The position numbers were made by a program, and so were the translations under genes. From Dyella sp. RRB7 (GTDB lineage Bacteria; Pseudomonadota; Gammaproteobacteria; Xanthomonadales; Rhodanobacteraceae): a stretch of 64,000 bases of DNA. Shown piece after piece: positions 1 to 7,696 of this stretch (the first letter of the stretch is position 1; each line of letters begins with the position of its first letter). The DNA lies in the NCBI RefSeq assembly GCF_022761115.1, contig NZ_JAKWJS010000002.1, positions 434,001 to 498,000 on the forward strand, given 5' to 3'. The notes under the pieces are model-generated. The model saw only the letters and a program-made list of their open reading frames with translations, was not told where the DNA came from and did no database searches.

Positions 1-483
1 TTCGTGCGCCAGGTGAGCGATGCCGCCGCCACGCACAACTGCTGGGCCTACCGGATCGGCCAGGACTATCGCTTCAACGACGATGGCGAACCGGGCGGCA
101 CCGCGGGTCGCCCGATCCTGCAAGCCATCGAGGGCCAGGGCATCGATCGCGCCGTGGTGGTGGTGACGCGCTGGTACGGCGGCATCAAGCTCGGCGCCGG
201 AGGATTGGTGCGCGCCTACGGCGGCACGGCGGCCGAGTGCCTGCGCCGCGCCGAGCGCGTGCCCATCGTGGCGATGGCGCGGCTAGGGTTGCGTTGCGAC
301 TTTGCCGAACTGGCCTTGCTCAAGGCGCGCCTGCGTGAACTGGACGCCGAAGTCCAGCAGGAGCGTTTCGATGCGGACGGTGTGGCGCTGGAGATTCAGC
401 TGCCCGAGGGACGCGTGGACGAGGCGCTGTCCCGCATCACCGATATCAGCCGCGGACGCCATGGCGGACGGCGGCTGGATTGA
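1..483 (+). CDS. YigZ/IMPACT family protein, 5' truncated by window edge
   Basis: The reading frame is open from base 1 and ends in TGA at 481-483, so the N-terminus (about 40-50 residues in homologues) lies outside the window. The visible 160 residues carry the family core: an NDDGEPGGTAGRPIL segment, then VVVVTRWYGGIKLGAGGLVRAY, split here as VVVVTRWYGG and IKLGAGGLVRAY, typical of YigZ/IMPACT proteins. The C-terminal half matches the small alpha/beta domain (DUF1949-like) of bacterial members. The family is linked to translation control in eukaryotes (IMPACT); the bacterial role is poorly defined. The next gene on the same strand begins about 108 bp later. Confidence 0.9.
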   Translation, partial: FVRQVSDAAATHNCWAYRIGQDYRFNDDGEPGGTAGRPILQAIEGQGIDRAVVVVTRWYGGIKLGAGGLVRAYGGTAAECLRRAERVPIVAMARLGLRCDFAELALLKARLRELDAEVQQERFDADGVALEIQLPEGRVDEALSRITDISRGRHGGRRLD

Positions 484-590
484 TATCGGCGGCAGGCTGC
501 CCCACGTTGACTGCGTTGCCAAGCGTTGGTCGCGCCCAGGGCGCGCCGCCTCTTGCCGATCCCCTCCAACACCACCGCCCGCGAGCCCCC

Positions 591-2360
591 ATGAGCGAAC
601 CCGCTGCTACGCCACGCCCATCACGCCGCCTTGGCGCCCTGCTGCAGCTGTGGCCGTTCCTGCGGCCGCACCGGGCGCTTGGCATCGGCTGGCTGGTGTT
701 CCTGGGCATCTCCTCGGGTGCCACCCTGGTGTTGCCGATTGCAGTGCGCCACATGATCGACCAGGGTTTTGGCCACTCCAACGCGGCGGCGATCAACACC
801 ACCTTCCTGGGCCTGTTCGGCGTGGCGCTGGTGCTCGCCTTCGCCACCGCCGCCCGCTACTACTGCATCACCCTGCTGGGTGAACGCGCGCTGGCATCGC
901 TGCGCGCCAAGTTGTACGCGCATGTGATCCGGCTCGATGTGGGTTTCTTCGAACGCAGCCGCGTGGGTGAGCTGATCTCGCGCCTGGGCACCGATACCGA
1001 AGTGATCCAGGCGTTGATCGGTTCGGGCATCTCGGTGGCACTGCGCAGCGCGGTGATGCTGCTGGGCGCCACCGCCATGATGGTGTGGACCAGCCCGCGC
1101 CTGGCTGGTCTCACCGCGCTGGTGATCCCGGCAGTGATGCTGCCCATCCTGGTATTTGGTCGCCGCGTGCAGAAGCTGTCGCGCGCCAGCCAGGATCGCC
1201 TAGCCGACGCCGCCGCCATCGCCAACGAAACGCTCAACGCCGCGCCGGCGGTGAAGGCGTACGCACGCGAGGACATCGAGAGCACCCGCTACGGCGGTGC
1301 CATCACCCGCGCCCTGGCCACCGCGCGCAAGCGCATCGGCATGCGTTCCATGCTGACGGCCGCGGTGATCGTGCTGTTCTTCGGCGCCATCACCCTGGTG
1401 CTGTGGGCCGGTGCGCGCGACGTGCTGGCGGGCACGCTGGACGTGGGCGTGCTGGGCCAGTTCGTGATTTACGCCTTCTTTGCTGCCGGCTCGCTGGCCG
1501 GCCTGTCGGAAGTATGGGGTGACGTATTGCGCGCCGCGGGCGCGATGGAGCGCATCGGCGAGCTGTTCGAGGAGCGCGCCGAGATCACCAGCCCCGCGCA
1601 ACCCACGCCGCTGCCTCGCCCCATGCGTGGCGCGCTGCACTTTGACAACGTCACCTTTCACTACCCGACGCGCCCCGATGCTCCCGCGCTCCACGATTTC
1701 GACCTGGCCATCCAGCCCGGCGAAACGGTGGCGCTAGTAGGTCCCTCGGGCGCGGGCAAGAGCACGGTGTTCGCGCTGCTGCTGCGCTTCTACGACCCAC
1801 AAACGGGACGCATCACGCTCGACGGTGTCGACCTGCGTGCGCTCAGCCTGTCCGAGCTGCGTGGCGCCATTGCGCTGGTGCCGCAGGAGACGGTGATCTT
1901 CGGTGGCAGCGCCGCCGACAATATCCGCTTCGGCCGCCAGGATGCCGGCGACGATGAAGTGCGCGAGGCCGCTCGTGCCGCCGAGGCCAACGACTTCATC
2001 AGCGCCCTCGGCAAGGGCTACGACGAGGAACTGGGCGAGCGCGGCGTGCGTCTCTCCGGTGGCCAGCGCCAGCGCATCGCGATCGCCCGCGCGATCCTGC
2101 GCGACGCGCCGCTGCTGCTGCTCGACGAGGCCACCTCGGCGCTGGACGCGCAATCGGAAGCGGCCATCCAGCAGGCGCTGGAGCGGCTGGAAAAGGGGCG
2201 CACCACCCTGGTCATCGCCCATCGCCTCGCCACCGTGCAGCGCGCCGATCGCATCGTGGTGATGGATGGCGGACGCATCGTGGCCCAGGGCACGCACCAG
2301 AGCCTGCTGGCCGAAGGCGGCCTGTACGCGGAGCTGGCGCGGCTGCAGTTCACCGCCTGA
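591..2360 (+). CDS. ABC exporter, fused transmembrane and ATPase domains (MsbA-like)
   Basis: A 589-residue half-transporter expected to work as a homodimer in the inner membrane. Residues about 15-320 hold six hydrophobic spans of the ABC exporter membrane domain; the rest is the nucleotide-binding domain with Walker A GPSGAGKS (about 384-391), Q-loop PQETVIF, signature LSGGQRQRIAIAR (about 487) and Walker B LLLLDEATSAL (about 507), followed by the H-loop in VIAHRLAT. All catalytic elements are intact. The ATG at 591 was chosen because the protein then starts like family members (MSEPAATPRPSRR, before the first span); an in-frame GTG/ATG further upstream would add a low-complexity tail. The substrate (lipid, drug or peptide) cannot be told from sequence. 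A GC-rich hairpin without a T-run lies just downstream, at the end of the convergent cutC gene. Confidence 0.88.
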   Translation: MSEPAATPRPSRRLGALLQLWPFLRPHRALGIGWLVFLGISSGATLVLPIAVRHMIDQGFGHSNAAAINTTFLGLFGVALVLAFATAARYYCITLLGERALASLRAKLYAHVIRLDVGFFERSRVGELISRLGTDTEVIQALIGSGISVALRSAVMLLGATAMMVWTSPRLAGLTALVIPAVMLPILVFGRRVQKLSRASQDRLADAAAIANETLNAAPAVKAYAREDIESTRYGGAITRALATARKRIGMRSMLTAAVIVLFFGAITLVLWAGARDVLAGTLDVGVLGQFVIYAFFAAGSLAGLSEVWGDVLRAAGAMERIGELFEERAEITSPAQPTPLPRPMRGALHFDNVTFHYPTRPDAPALHDFDLAIQPGETVALVGPSGAGKSTVFALLLRFYDPQTGRITLDGVDLRALSLSELRGAIALVPQETVIFGGSAADNIRFGRQDAGDDEVREAARAAEANDFISALGKGYDEELGERGVRLSGGQRQRIAIARAILRDAPLLLLDEATSALDAQSEAAIQQALERLEKGRTTLVIAHRLATVQRADRIVVMDGGRIVAQGTHQSLLAEGGLYAELARLQFTA

Positions 2361-2398
2361 GGCGGCACGTAGCCATCGTCCCCGCCCGAAGGCCTCGG

Positions 2399-3133
2399 TC
2401 AGCCGAGGCTTCGCAGCGCCTCCACCAGCACCCGCACTTCGCCCGCGTCGCTGCGAATCTCGCCGGCCGTCATGTCCGGCAACACCGTATTCGTGTCATG
2501 CATGTGCGACACCAGATCGCGCTTGGCCGAGGCATGGAATTCGCGCGCGCCGGTGAACCGTGCCAGCTCGCCGATGTTGTCCGCGCGAATGCCCGCGCCC
2601 GGCATGACGATGATGCGGTCCGCTGCCTGCTCCACCAGCATGCGAAGGGTGTCGGCGCCCGCCACGGCAGAACGCGCCGCGCCGGAAGTGAGCACCCGTT
2701 CCACGCCCAGCACCATGACATCCTCAAGCGAGCGCGACAAATCACGCGTCATGTCAAAGGCGCGATGGAAGGTCACGCCCATCGCGCCCGCCGCGCGGAT
2801 CAGTTCGCGGCAACGCGCGGTGTCGACGTGGCCATCGGCATCGAGCACGCCCAGCACCACGCCATCGCAGCCCAGCGCGGCACAACCTTCGATATCGCGA
2901 CGCATGGTTTCCATCTCGGCATCGCTGTACAGGAAATCGCCCGCACGCGGACGAATCAGTACATACAGCGGCAACGCCACCTGTTCGCGCACCAGGGCGA
3001 TCTGGCCATGGGAGGGCGTCAGCCCGCCCAGCTCCAGTCCGCTACAAAGCTCGATGCGCCCCGCCCCGCCCGCCTGTGCGGCCAGCGCGGAGGCCAGCGA
3101 GTTGGCGGCTACTTCCAGCAAGCGTGTGGCCAT
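2399..3133 (-). CDS. cutC: CutC family protein (copper homeostasis)
   Basis: A 244-residue TIM-barrel protein of the CutC family, full length. Family hallmarks include the N-terminal LLEVAANSLASALAAQ, GAGRIELCSGLELGGLTPS, the VLIRPRAGDFLYS strand-loop and the C-terminal EFHASAKR segment. CutC has been linked to copper tolerance in E. coli, though the direct biochemical role is unsettled. The ATG sits one base after the TGA of the asparaginase gene on the same strand, so the two are very probably co-transcribed and translationally linked. The gene converges with the ABC exporter gene. Confidence 0.93.
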   Translation of the reverse strand: MATRLLEVAANSLASALAAQAGGAGRIELCSGLELGGLTPSHGQIALVREQVALPLYVLIRPRAGDFLYSDAEMETMRRDIEGCAALGCDGVVLGVLDADGHVDTARCRELIRAAGAMGVTFHRAFDMTRDLSRSLEDVMVLGVERVLTSGAARSAVAGADTLRMLVEQAADRIIVMPGAGIRADNIGELARFTGAREFHASAKRDLVSHMHDTNTVLPDMTAGEIRSDAGEVRVLVEALRSLG

Positions 3134-3134
3134 C

Positions 3135-4154
3135 TCAGAACACGCTCTTGGCCGGCAGCAGGCCGTCCTGGCGCCCGGCGTCGCATACCGCGTAGGAGAA
3201 GCCGGGCTGGATCGCGAATGCGCCGACGTCGCCGTCGCGGTTCATCGCCAGGAAGCCGACCTGCAGATCCTTCGATGCGTTGGGGCGCTTCTTCACGATG
3301 CGCATGACCGCCTCGTGGCAGGCCTCCTGCGGCGTGCGGCCGTGGCGCATCAGCTCCACCACCAGGAAGCTGCCGGCATTGCGGATCACTTCCTCGCCGA
3401 CGCCGGTGGAGGTGGCCGCGCCGACCTCGCCGTCCACGTACAGGCCGGCGCCGATGATCGGGCTGTCACCCACGCGGCCGCGCAGCTTCCACGCCATGCC
3501 GCTGGTGGTGCAGGCGCCGGCCAGGCGCCCCTGCGCGTCGATCGCCAGCATGCCGATGGTGTCGTGGTTGTCCTTGCCTCCGGGCAGGCCGGTCTTGCCG
3601 TAGTCGCGCACTTCGCTGTTGATCGAGGGCTGGTAGTGGGCGGTCTTCAGCCATTCCTTCCACGCCAGCTCGGATTCGGGCGTCAACAGCTCCTCTTTCT
3701 TGAAGCCCTGCTCCAGCGCGAACTGCAAGGCGCCGTCGCCCGCCAGCAGCACGTGCGGCGTGCGCTCCATCACCCGGCGCGCCACCTGGATTGGATGGGC
3801 GATGTGTTCCAGCGCCGCCACCGCGCCGCAGCTGCCGTCCGCATCCATGATGCTGGCGTCGAGCGACACGTGGCCGTCGCGATCGGGATAGCCCGCGCGC
3901 CCCACGCTGTGATTCTTCAGGTCGGCCTCGGGCACCATCACGCCGGCCTCCACCGCGTCCAGTGCATGCCCGCCCTGGGCCAGCACCGGCCAGGCGGCCT
4001 GGTTGGCGGCCACGCCGAAATCCCAGGTGGAGACGACGCGCGCGCCGGAGGCGCCCTTGCCGGTCGCCGCCGCGGTGGCGCCCACCTGGCCCGCCAGCGC
4101 CCATGCCGATGCCCCCAACAGGGAGGCCTTCAGGAAATCTCTACGGTCCGCCAT
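3135..4154 (-). CDS. N4-(beta-N-acetylglucosaminyl)-L-asparaginase, Tat-exported Ntn-hydrolase
   Basis: A 339-residue Ntn hydrolase of the glycosylasparaginase (aspartylglucosaminidase) branch. The N-terminus MADRRDFLKASLLGASAW is a textbook twin-arginine signal, so the enzyme is predicted to be folded in the cytoplasm and exported. Family features are the VSTWDFGVAANQAAW start of the mature chain, the alpha-subunit segment ending in DNHD, and the autocleavage Thr at about residue 199 in HDTIGML, which becomes the nucleophile of the beta subunit. The beta subunit contains RVGDSPIIGAGLY and ATSTGVGEE, expected for substrate binding. The ATG at 4154 was chosen because it starts the Tat signal directly; a longer in-frame frame upstream runs through the cspA terminator. 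Likely role: removing the sugar-asparagine link from glycopeptides in the periplasm. cutC follows immediately. Confidence 0.9.
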   Translation of the reverse strand: MADRRDFLKASLLGASAWALAGQVGATAAATGKGASGARVVSTWDFGVAANQAAWPVLAQGGHALDAVEAGVMVPEADLKNHSVGRAGYPDRDGHVSLDASIMDADGSCGAVAALEHIAHPIQVARRVMERTPHVLLAGDGALQFALEQGFKKEELLTPESELAWKEWLKTAHYQPSINSEVRDYGKTGLPGGKDNHDTIGMLAIDAQGRLAGACTTSGMAWKLRGRVGDSPIIGAGLYVDGEVGAATSTGVGEEVIRNAGSFLVVELMRHGRTPQEACHEAVMRIVKKRPNASKDLQVGFLAMNRDGDVGAFAIQPGFSYAVCDAGRQDGLLPAKSVF

Positions 4155-4179
4155 GGCTTGCTCCAAACATCCCCTGTTC

Positions 4180-4218
4180 AAGAAAACAGAAGCCCCGCGT
4201 CTTGCGACGCGGGGCTTC
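4180..4218 (-). terminator. Rho-independent terminator of the cold-shock gene
   Basis: A perfect 12-bp stem (4189-4200 with 4207-4218) with a 6-nt loop. Read on the minus strand it is followed by a T-rich run (complement of 4180-4188). It lies between the end of the cold-shock gene and the start of the asparaginase gene, separating the two transcripts. Confidence 0.85.
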
Positions 4219-4260
4219 TCCATTACCTCGATGACCGGCGCGCGCGCCGGCTCGCCGAGA

Positions 4261-4467
4261 TCAACCAGCGATCTCGACGCCCGAAGCCTGGGCACCCTTC
4301 GGGCCCGTGGTGACTTCGAACTTCACGCGCTGACCTTCCTGCAGGCTACGAAAGCCCTTGGAGTTGATCGCCGAAAAGTGGACGAACACGTCCTCCCCAC
4401 CGTCCTCGGGCGCGATGAAGCCGAAACCCTTGGCATCGTTGAACCACTTGACCGTACCGAAACGCAT
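4261..4467 (-). CDS. Cold-shock domain protein (CspA family)
   Basis: A 68-residue single-domain cold-shock protein, the usual size. It has both RNA-binding motifs: KGFGFI (RNP1, residues about 13-18) and VFVHF (RNP2, about 27-31), preceded by the conserved [10 protein letters not shown]. It binds single-stranded nucleic acid and likely acts as an RNA chaperone. The ATG at 4467 is preceded by AGAGG at suitable distance. A candidate promoter lies at 4559-4587, which would give a leader of about 85 nt. Whether it is cold-induced cannot be judged. Confidence 0.95.
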   Translation of the reverse strand: MRFGTVKWFNDAKGFGFIAPEDGGEDVFVHFSAINSKGFRSLQEGQRVKFEVTTGPKGAQASGVEIAG

Positions 4468-4558
4468 TGCGTGAACCTCTGAATCATGGACTGGATGCAC
4501 CACGGTATAGCGCTGAACCACCTTGACCCCTTGGTCCGCCGCCCCTGGCACAGCGGAA

Positions 4559-4587
4559 GTATCAACATGTTTGATGGCAAAGCGCAA
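4559..4587 (-). promoter_or_regulatory. Candidate sigma-70-type promoter of the cold-shock gene
   Basis: On the minus strand TTGCGC and TGATAC are separated by 17 bp, with a TG dinucleotide upstream of the -10 box (extended -10). It lies 92 bp upstream of the start codon, in the only non-coding stretch before the gene. Confidence 0.4.
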
Positions 4588-4628
4588 TATGGTGTTCGTT
4601 TTTGCACGATCAAAACCGAACCTGCTGC

Positions 4629-5372
4629 TCAGCTTTTGAGCAATTGGCCAAGGATGCGGGGCACTTCGGCGGTGGCTGCCGCCAGATGGGCGAAGATTTC
4701 CTCGATGCTGATCTCCGCCTCGTCGCCACAGCCGGCGGCAAAGTTGGCCACCAGCGCCAGGCAGGCGTAAGCCAGGTCCAGTTCGCGGGCCAGCACCGCC
4801 TCGGGCATGCCGGTCATGCCCACCAGGTCGCAGCCGTCACGCTTCATGCGGGCAATTTCCGCACGCGTCTCCAGCCGCGGCCCCTGGGTGGCGCCATAGC
4901 AACCGCCATCGATCACCGCGACGCCAGCCTTCCCTGCCGCCTCGATCAGTTCACGGCGCAGCGCTTCGGTGTAGGGCTCGCTGAAATCGATATGCCGGAC
5001 CTCGGCACCCTCGACGTCGCAAAAACTTGTATAGCGACCGTAGGTGTAGTCGATGACCTGGTCGGGCACCACGATCACTCGCGGCCCCATGTCGGCGCGA
5101 ATGCCGCCGACCGCGTTCACGCCGACCACGCGACGCGCGCCCAGCGAATGCAGCGCCCACAGGTTGGCGCGGTAGTTCACGCGGTGGGGCGGCACGGTGT
5201 GGCTTTCACCATGGCGGGCCAGGAAGGCCACGCGCCGCCCGGCGAAGTCGCCGATGACCACGTCGCCCGAGGCCGCGCCGAACGGCGTATCCACGCGGTG
5301 GCGCGTGGCGTTCTCCAGGCCGGGGAAGTTGTACAAGCCGCTGCCGCCGATGATGGCGAGATCGATAGTCAC
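4629..5372 (-). CDS. mtnP: S-methyl-5'-thioinosine phosphorylase (MTAP/PNP family)
   Basis: A 247-residue purine nucleoside phosphorylase family enzyme. The sequence resembles the Pseudomonas S-methyl-5'-thioinosine phosphorylase type more than true MTA phosphorylase: [10 protein letters not shown] phosphate loop, [49 protein letters not shown] and [19 protein letters not shown]. It would split methylthioinosine to hypoxanthine and methylthioribose-1-phosphate. The start is GTG at 5372 with AGGAA five bases upstream. It is the last gene of CYTH-nagZ-hpt-mtnP, and hpt, 95 bp upstream, encodes the enzyme that would reuse the hypoxanthine. Substrate preference is inferred from similarity and neighbourhood. 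Confidence 0.85.
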   Translation of the reverse strand: MTIDLAIIGGSGLYNFPGLENATRHRVDTPFGAASGDVVIGDFAGRRVAFLARHGESHTVPPHRVNYRANLWALHSLGARRVVGVNAVGGIRADMGPRVIVVPDQVIDYTYGRYTSFCDVEGAEVRHIDFSEPYTEALRRELIEAAGKAGVAVIDGGCYGATQGPRLETRAEIARMKRDGCDLVGMTGMPEAVLARELDLAYACLALVANFAAGCGDEAEISIEEIFAHLAAATAEVPRILGQLLKS

Positions 5373-5467
5373 GGGTTGTTCCTGCGTTTGAATCCAATGT
5401 CTTTCGCCATGGCGGCCAACCGCCCGGCGAATCCCTGCTCAGCCGGCCGCGCCGGCACGATGGCGGC

Positions 5468-6016
5468 TCACTTCAGCGCGTAGATGCCCGGCAGGTTGCG
5501 CCCCTGCTCGTGGTAGTCCATGCCGAAGCCGAATACATAGCGATCGGGCAGCTCGACGCCGTTGAAGTCCGAGGCGACGCCTTCGACCAGGCGGTCGTGC
5601 TGCTTGGTGCACAGGCTCACGATCAGCACGCGGCGCGCGCCACGGCGCAGGCAGTCGTCGCGCACGGCCTTCAGCGTATGGCCTTCGTCGAGGATGTCAT
5701 CGACCAGCAGCACGGTGCGATCGGTCAGGTCGACCGCCGGCTCGCGCAACCAGTGCAGCTCGCTGCCCGAGGTGGCGCCGCGATAGCGGGTGGCGTGCAC
5801 GTAGTCGAATTCCAGGTCGGTGCGGATCGCCAGCGCCAGGTGGCCGGCAAAGATCAGCGCACCGTTCATCACGGTGAGGAACACGGCCCGCTCGCCGTCG
5901 AGCGCGGCATCGATGCGGCGCCCGATGTCGGCGATCACCGATTCCAGCGCGGCGCGATCGAACAGCAGGTCGGCGTCGGCCAATGCCGCCGTCAAGGAGG
6001 GAGTAGTTGTCGTCAT
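5468..6016 (-). CDS. hpt: Hypoxanthine-guanine phosphoribosyltransferase
   Basis: A 182-residue type I phosphoribosyltransferase. The PRPP-binding motif VLLVDDILDEGHTL is intact near residue 100, and the flexible catalytic loop region YVHATRYRG precedes it; the C-terminus YVFGFGMDYHEQGRNLPGIYAL is in the style of hypoxanthine enzymes. It converts hypoxanthine (and perhaps guanine) plus PRPP to the nucleotide. Its ATG overlaps the nagZ stop codon (ATGA), so the two are translationally coupled. The downstream neighbour mtnP likely supplies hypoxanthine from polyamine-derived methylthio nucleosides. Confidence 0.92.
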   Translation of the reverse strand: MTTTTPSLTAALADADLLFDRAALESVIADIGRRIDAALDGERAVFLTVMNGALIFAGHLALAIRTDLEFDYVHATRYRGATSGSELHWLREPAVDLTDRTVLLVDDILDEGHTLKAVRDDCLRRGARRVLIVSLCTKQHDRLVEGVASDFNGVELPDRYVFGFGMDYHEQGRNLPGIYALK

Positions 6017-7035
6017 GCCGGTGTGTGTCCTTCCACGGCGAGCAACGCCGTGATGCGCGCGATGAAACGGTCGCGCTGGGGGTTGTCGGTAAGTCCTTCC
6101 CAGGTGGACGCCACGGCGCCGCGCAAGGCGGCCAGGCGTTCCGGCGCGGTCGCGGCGCGACCCTGCACGGCGGCGATCGCCTCGTCGACCACGTCGGGGA
6201 AGCAGGCCAGCACGAGATCGCAGCCGGCCTCCAGGTGCGCGGCGACGCGTGCCGCCGCGCCACCGGCCGCACCGGCGGCGGCCATGCTGATGTCGTCGCT
6301 GATCACGGCGCCATTGAAGCCCAGCTCGCCGCGCAGGATGCCTTCGATCCAGCGCCTGGAAAAACCGGCCGGCTGCGCGTCCACCGCGGGATAGATGACG
6401 TGCGCCACCATCACCGCCTCGGCATGCGCCGCCATGCCTTCCACGAAGGGAACCAGGTCGTCGCGGCGGATCTCGTCGAGCGGACGCGGATCGACCGCCG
6501 TCGCCTTGTGCGTGTCCACCGCCACCGAGCCATGCCCCGGGAAATGCTTGAGCACCGCCGCCATGCCGCCCAGGTGCATGCCGCGCACATAGGCCTGCGC
6601 CAACTCGGCGGCCACGACGGGATCGGCATGGAAGGCGCGCGTGCCGATGGCGGCATTGCCGCGCGCAAGATCGACCACCGGCGCGAAACTGAAATCCACG
6701 CCGCTGGCGCGCAGCTCGCTGGACATCACCCAGGCGTGCTCTTCGGCGAGCCGGATGGCATCGTGCGGATCGCGGTCGTACACCGCGCCGATGGCGGACA
6801 GCGGCGGCAACCGCGTGAACCCTTCGCGGAAACGCTGCACCGGGCCACCTTCCTGGTCGACGGCGATGAGCATGTCGTCGCCGCCCACCTCGCGAATCGC
6901 ATCGACCAGCGCCATCAACTGCTCACGCGAGCTGAAGTTGCGCGAGAACAACACCACGCCCGACACGCCCGGTGCGGTCAGCCAGGCATGTTCGGAAGTC
7001 GCCAGCGTGGTGCCGGCCAGGCCGATCATCAGCAT
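6013..7035 (-). CDS. nagZ: Beta-N-acetylhexosaminidase (muropeptide recycling)
   Basis: A 340-residue glycoside hydrolase family 3 enzyme without signal peptide, fitting cytosolic NagZ. Signatures are VALFSRN-like VVLFSRNF, LIAVDQEGGPVQRFR, and the family loop KHFPGHGSVAVDTHKA near residue 161 that carries the catalytic His/Asp pair; the nucleophile region VISDDISM follows at about residue 250. It removes GlcNAc from GlcNAc-anhydroMurNAc peptides, feeding murein recycling and, in species with AmpR, beta-lactamase induction. The ATG at 7035 was chosen because it overlaps the end of the upstream CYTH gene by 7 bp and has GAGGA nine bases before it. The TGA overlaps the hpt start. Confidence 0.93.
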   Translation of the reverse strand: MLMIGLAGTTLATSEHAWLTAPGVSGVVLFSRNFSSREQLMALVDAIREVGGDDMLIAVDQEGGPVQRFREGFTRLPPLSAIGAVYDRDPHDAIRLAEEHAWVMSSELRASGVDFSFAPVVDLARGNAAIGTRAFHADPVVAAELAQAYVRGMHLGGMAAVLKHFPGHGSVAVDTHKATAVDPRPLDEIRRDDLVPFVEGMAAHAEAVMVAHVIYPAVDAQPAGFSRRWIEGILRGELGFNGAVISDDISMAAAGAAGGAAARVAAHLEAGCDLVLACFPDVVDEAIAAVQGRAATAPERLAALRGAVASTWEGLTDNPQRDRFIARITALLAVEGHTPA

Positions 7036-7556
7036 GACGTGGGTTCCTCGACCGCCAGGCGTTCGTCTCGCGTCCATTGCCCGTAGGGATGGGCGATCAG
7101 GTTGACGTTGTAGTAGCGGGCCAGGTGACTGACTTCGCGCCCCAGCCAGGACGGCCGGGGAAACGGCGCATCCGGCGCGGTGAGCTCGACCTCGGCCACC
7201 ACCAGGCCGGCGTTGTCGCCGAAGAACTCGTCGATCTCGAACAGCGTGCCGTCCACCATGACGTGATGGCGGATCTTTTCCAGCACGCCATCGCACAGCT
7301 CGGCGAGCATCTGCTCGGCATCGGCCAACGGCATGGGGTACTCGAACTCCGCCCGTTCGATGCCGAGCTGGGCTGACTTGATATTGAGCCAGGCGCGCTC
7401 GCCGGCGCGGCGCACCCGCACGGACGCGCGCGCCGCACCGTCGCGCAGCGCTTGCGCACCGACCAGGTAGCCCTGCGCGATGCGCTCGCTGCGCGAGGGA
7501 AGCTCGCGCCAGCGGTCATCATTCAGGAGGAATTTGCGTTCGATCTCGATGCCCAT
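7029..7556 (-). CDS. CYTH domain protein (putative triphosphatase)
   Basis: A 175-residue single CYTH domain. The N-terminal EIERKF provides the ExExK signature (residues 4-8), and later strands carry the expected basic and acidic tunnel residues (VRVRRAGERAWLNIK; EIDEFFGDNAGLVVAEVEL). Family members are metal-dependent triphosphatases (inorganic triphosphate, thiamine triphosphate) or adenylate cyclases; a short bacterial protein like this is more likely a triphosphatase. First gene of the CYTH-nagZ-hpt-mtnP run; its stop overlaps the nagZ start, so expression is linked to cell-wall recycling and purine salvage genes. The physiological substrate is unknown. Confidence 0.87.
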   Translation of the reverse strand: MGIEIERKFLLNDDRWRELPSRSERIAQGYLVGAQALRDGAARASVRVRRAGERAWLNIKSAQLGIERAEFEYPMPLADAEQMLAELCDGVLEKIRHHVMVDGTLFEIDEFFGDNAGLVVAEVELTAPDAPFPRPSWLGREVSHLARYYNVNLIAHPYGQWTRDERLAVEEPTSC

Positions 7557-7646
7557 GGTGCAACCCGTGCGGAAAGTTGAGTGAGGTGGCGAAGAGGAGA
7601 CGCGCTGGACCGTGCCCCTTCCCCGACACTCACTGGAAGTCCATCG

Positions 7647-7670
7647 TCATTCCGGCTTTTGCCGGGATGA
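7647..7670. repeat. Short extragenic hairpin
   Basis: A 10-bp inverted repeat with one G-T mismatch (7647-7656 with 7661-7670) around a TTTT loop, in the 140-bp space between the CYTH gene and the end of rlmD. Neither side has a convincing T-run, so it looks more like a REP-type extragenic palindrome or mRNA 3'-end stabiliser than a terminator. No second copy was noticed in this window. Confidence 0.4.
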
Positions 7671-7696
7671 GGAACATAGACGCTTTCAGAACATCC

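Noticed and set aside
2472-4313. A 613-codon frame antisense to cutC and the asparaginase gene
   Set aside because: Spans two real genes and the cspA terminator; no recognisable domain.
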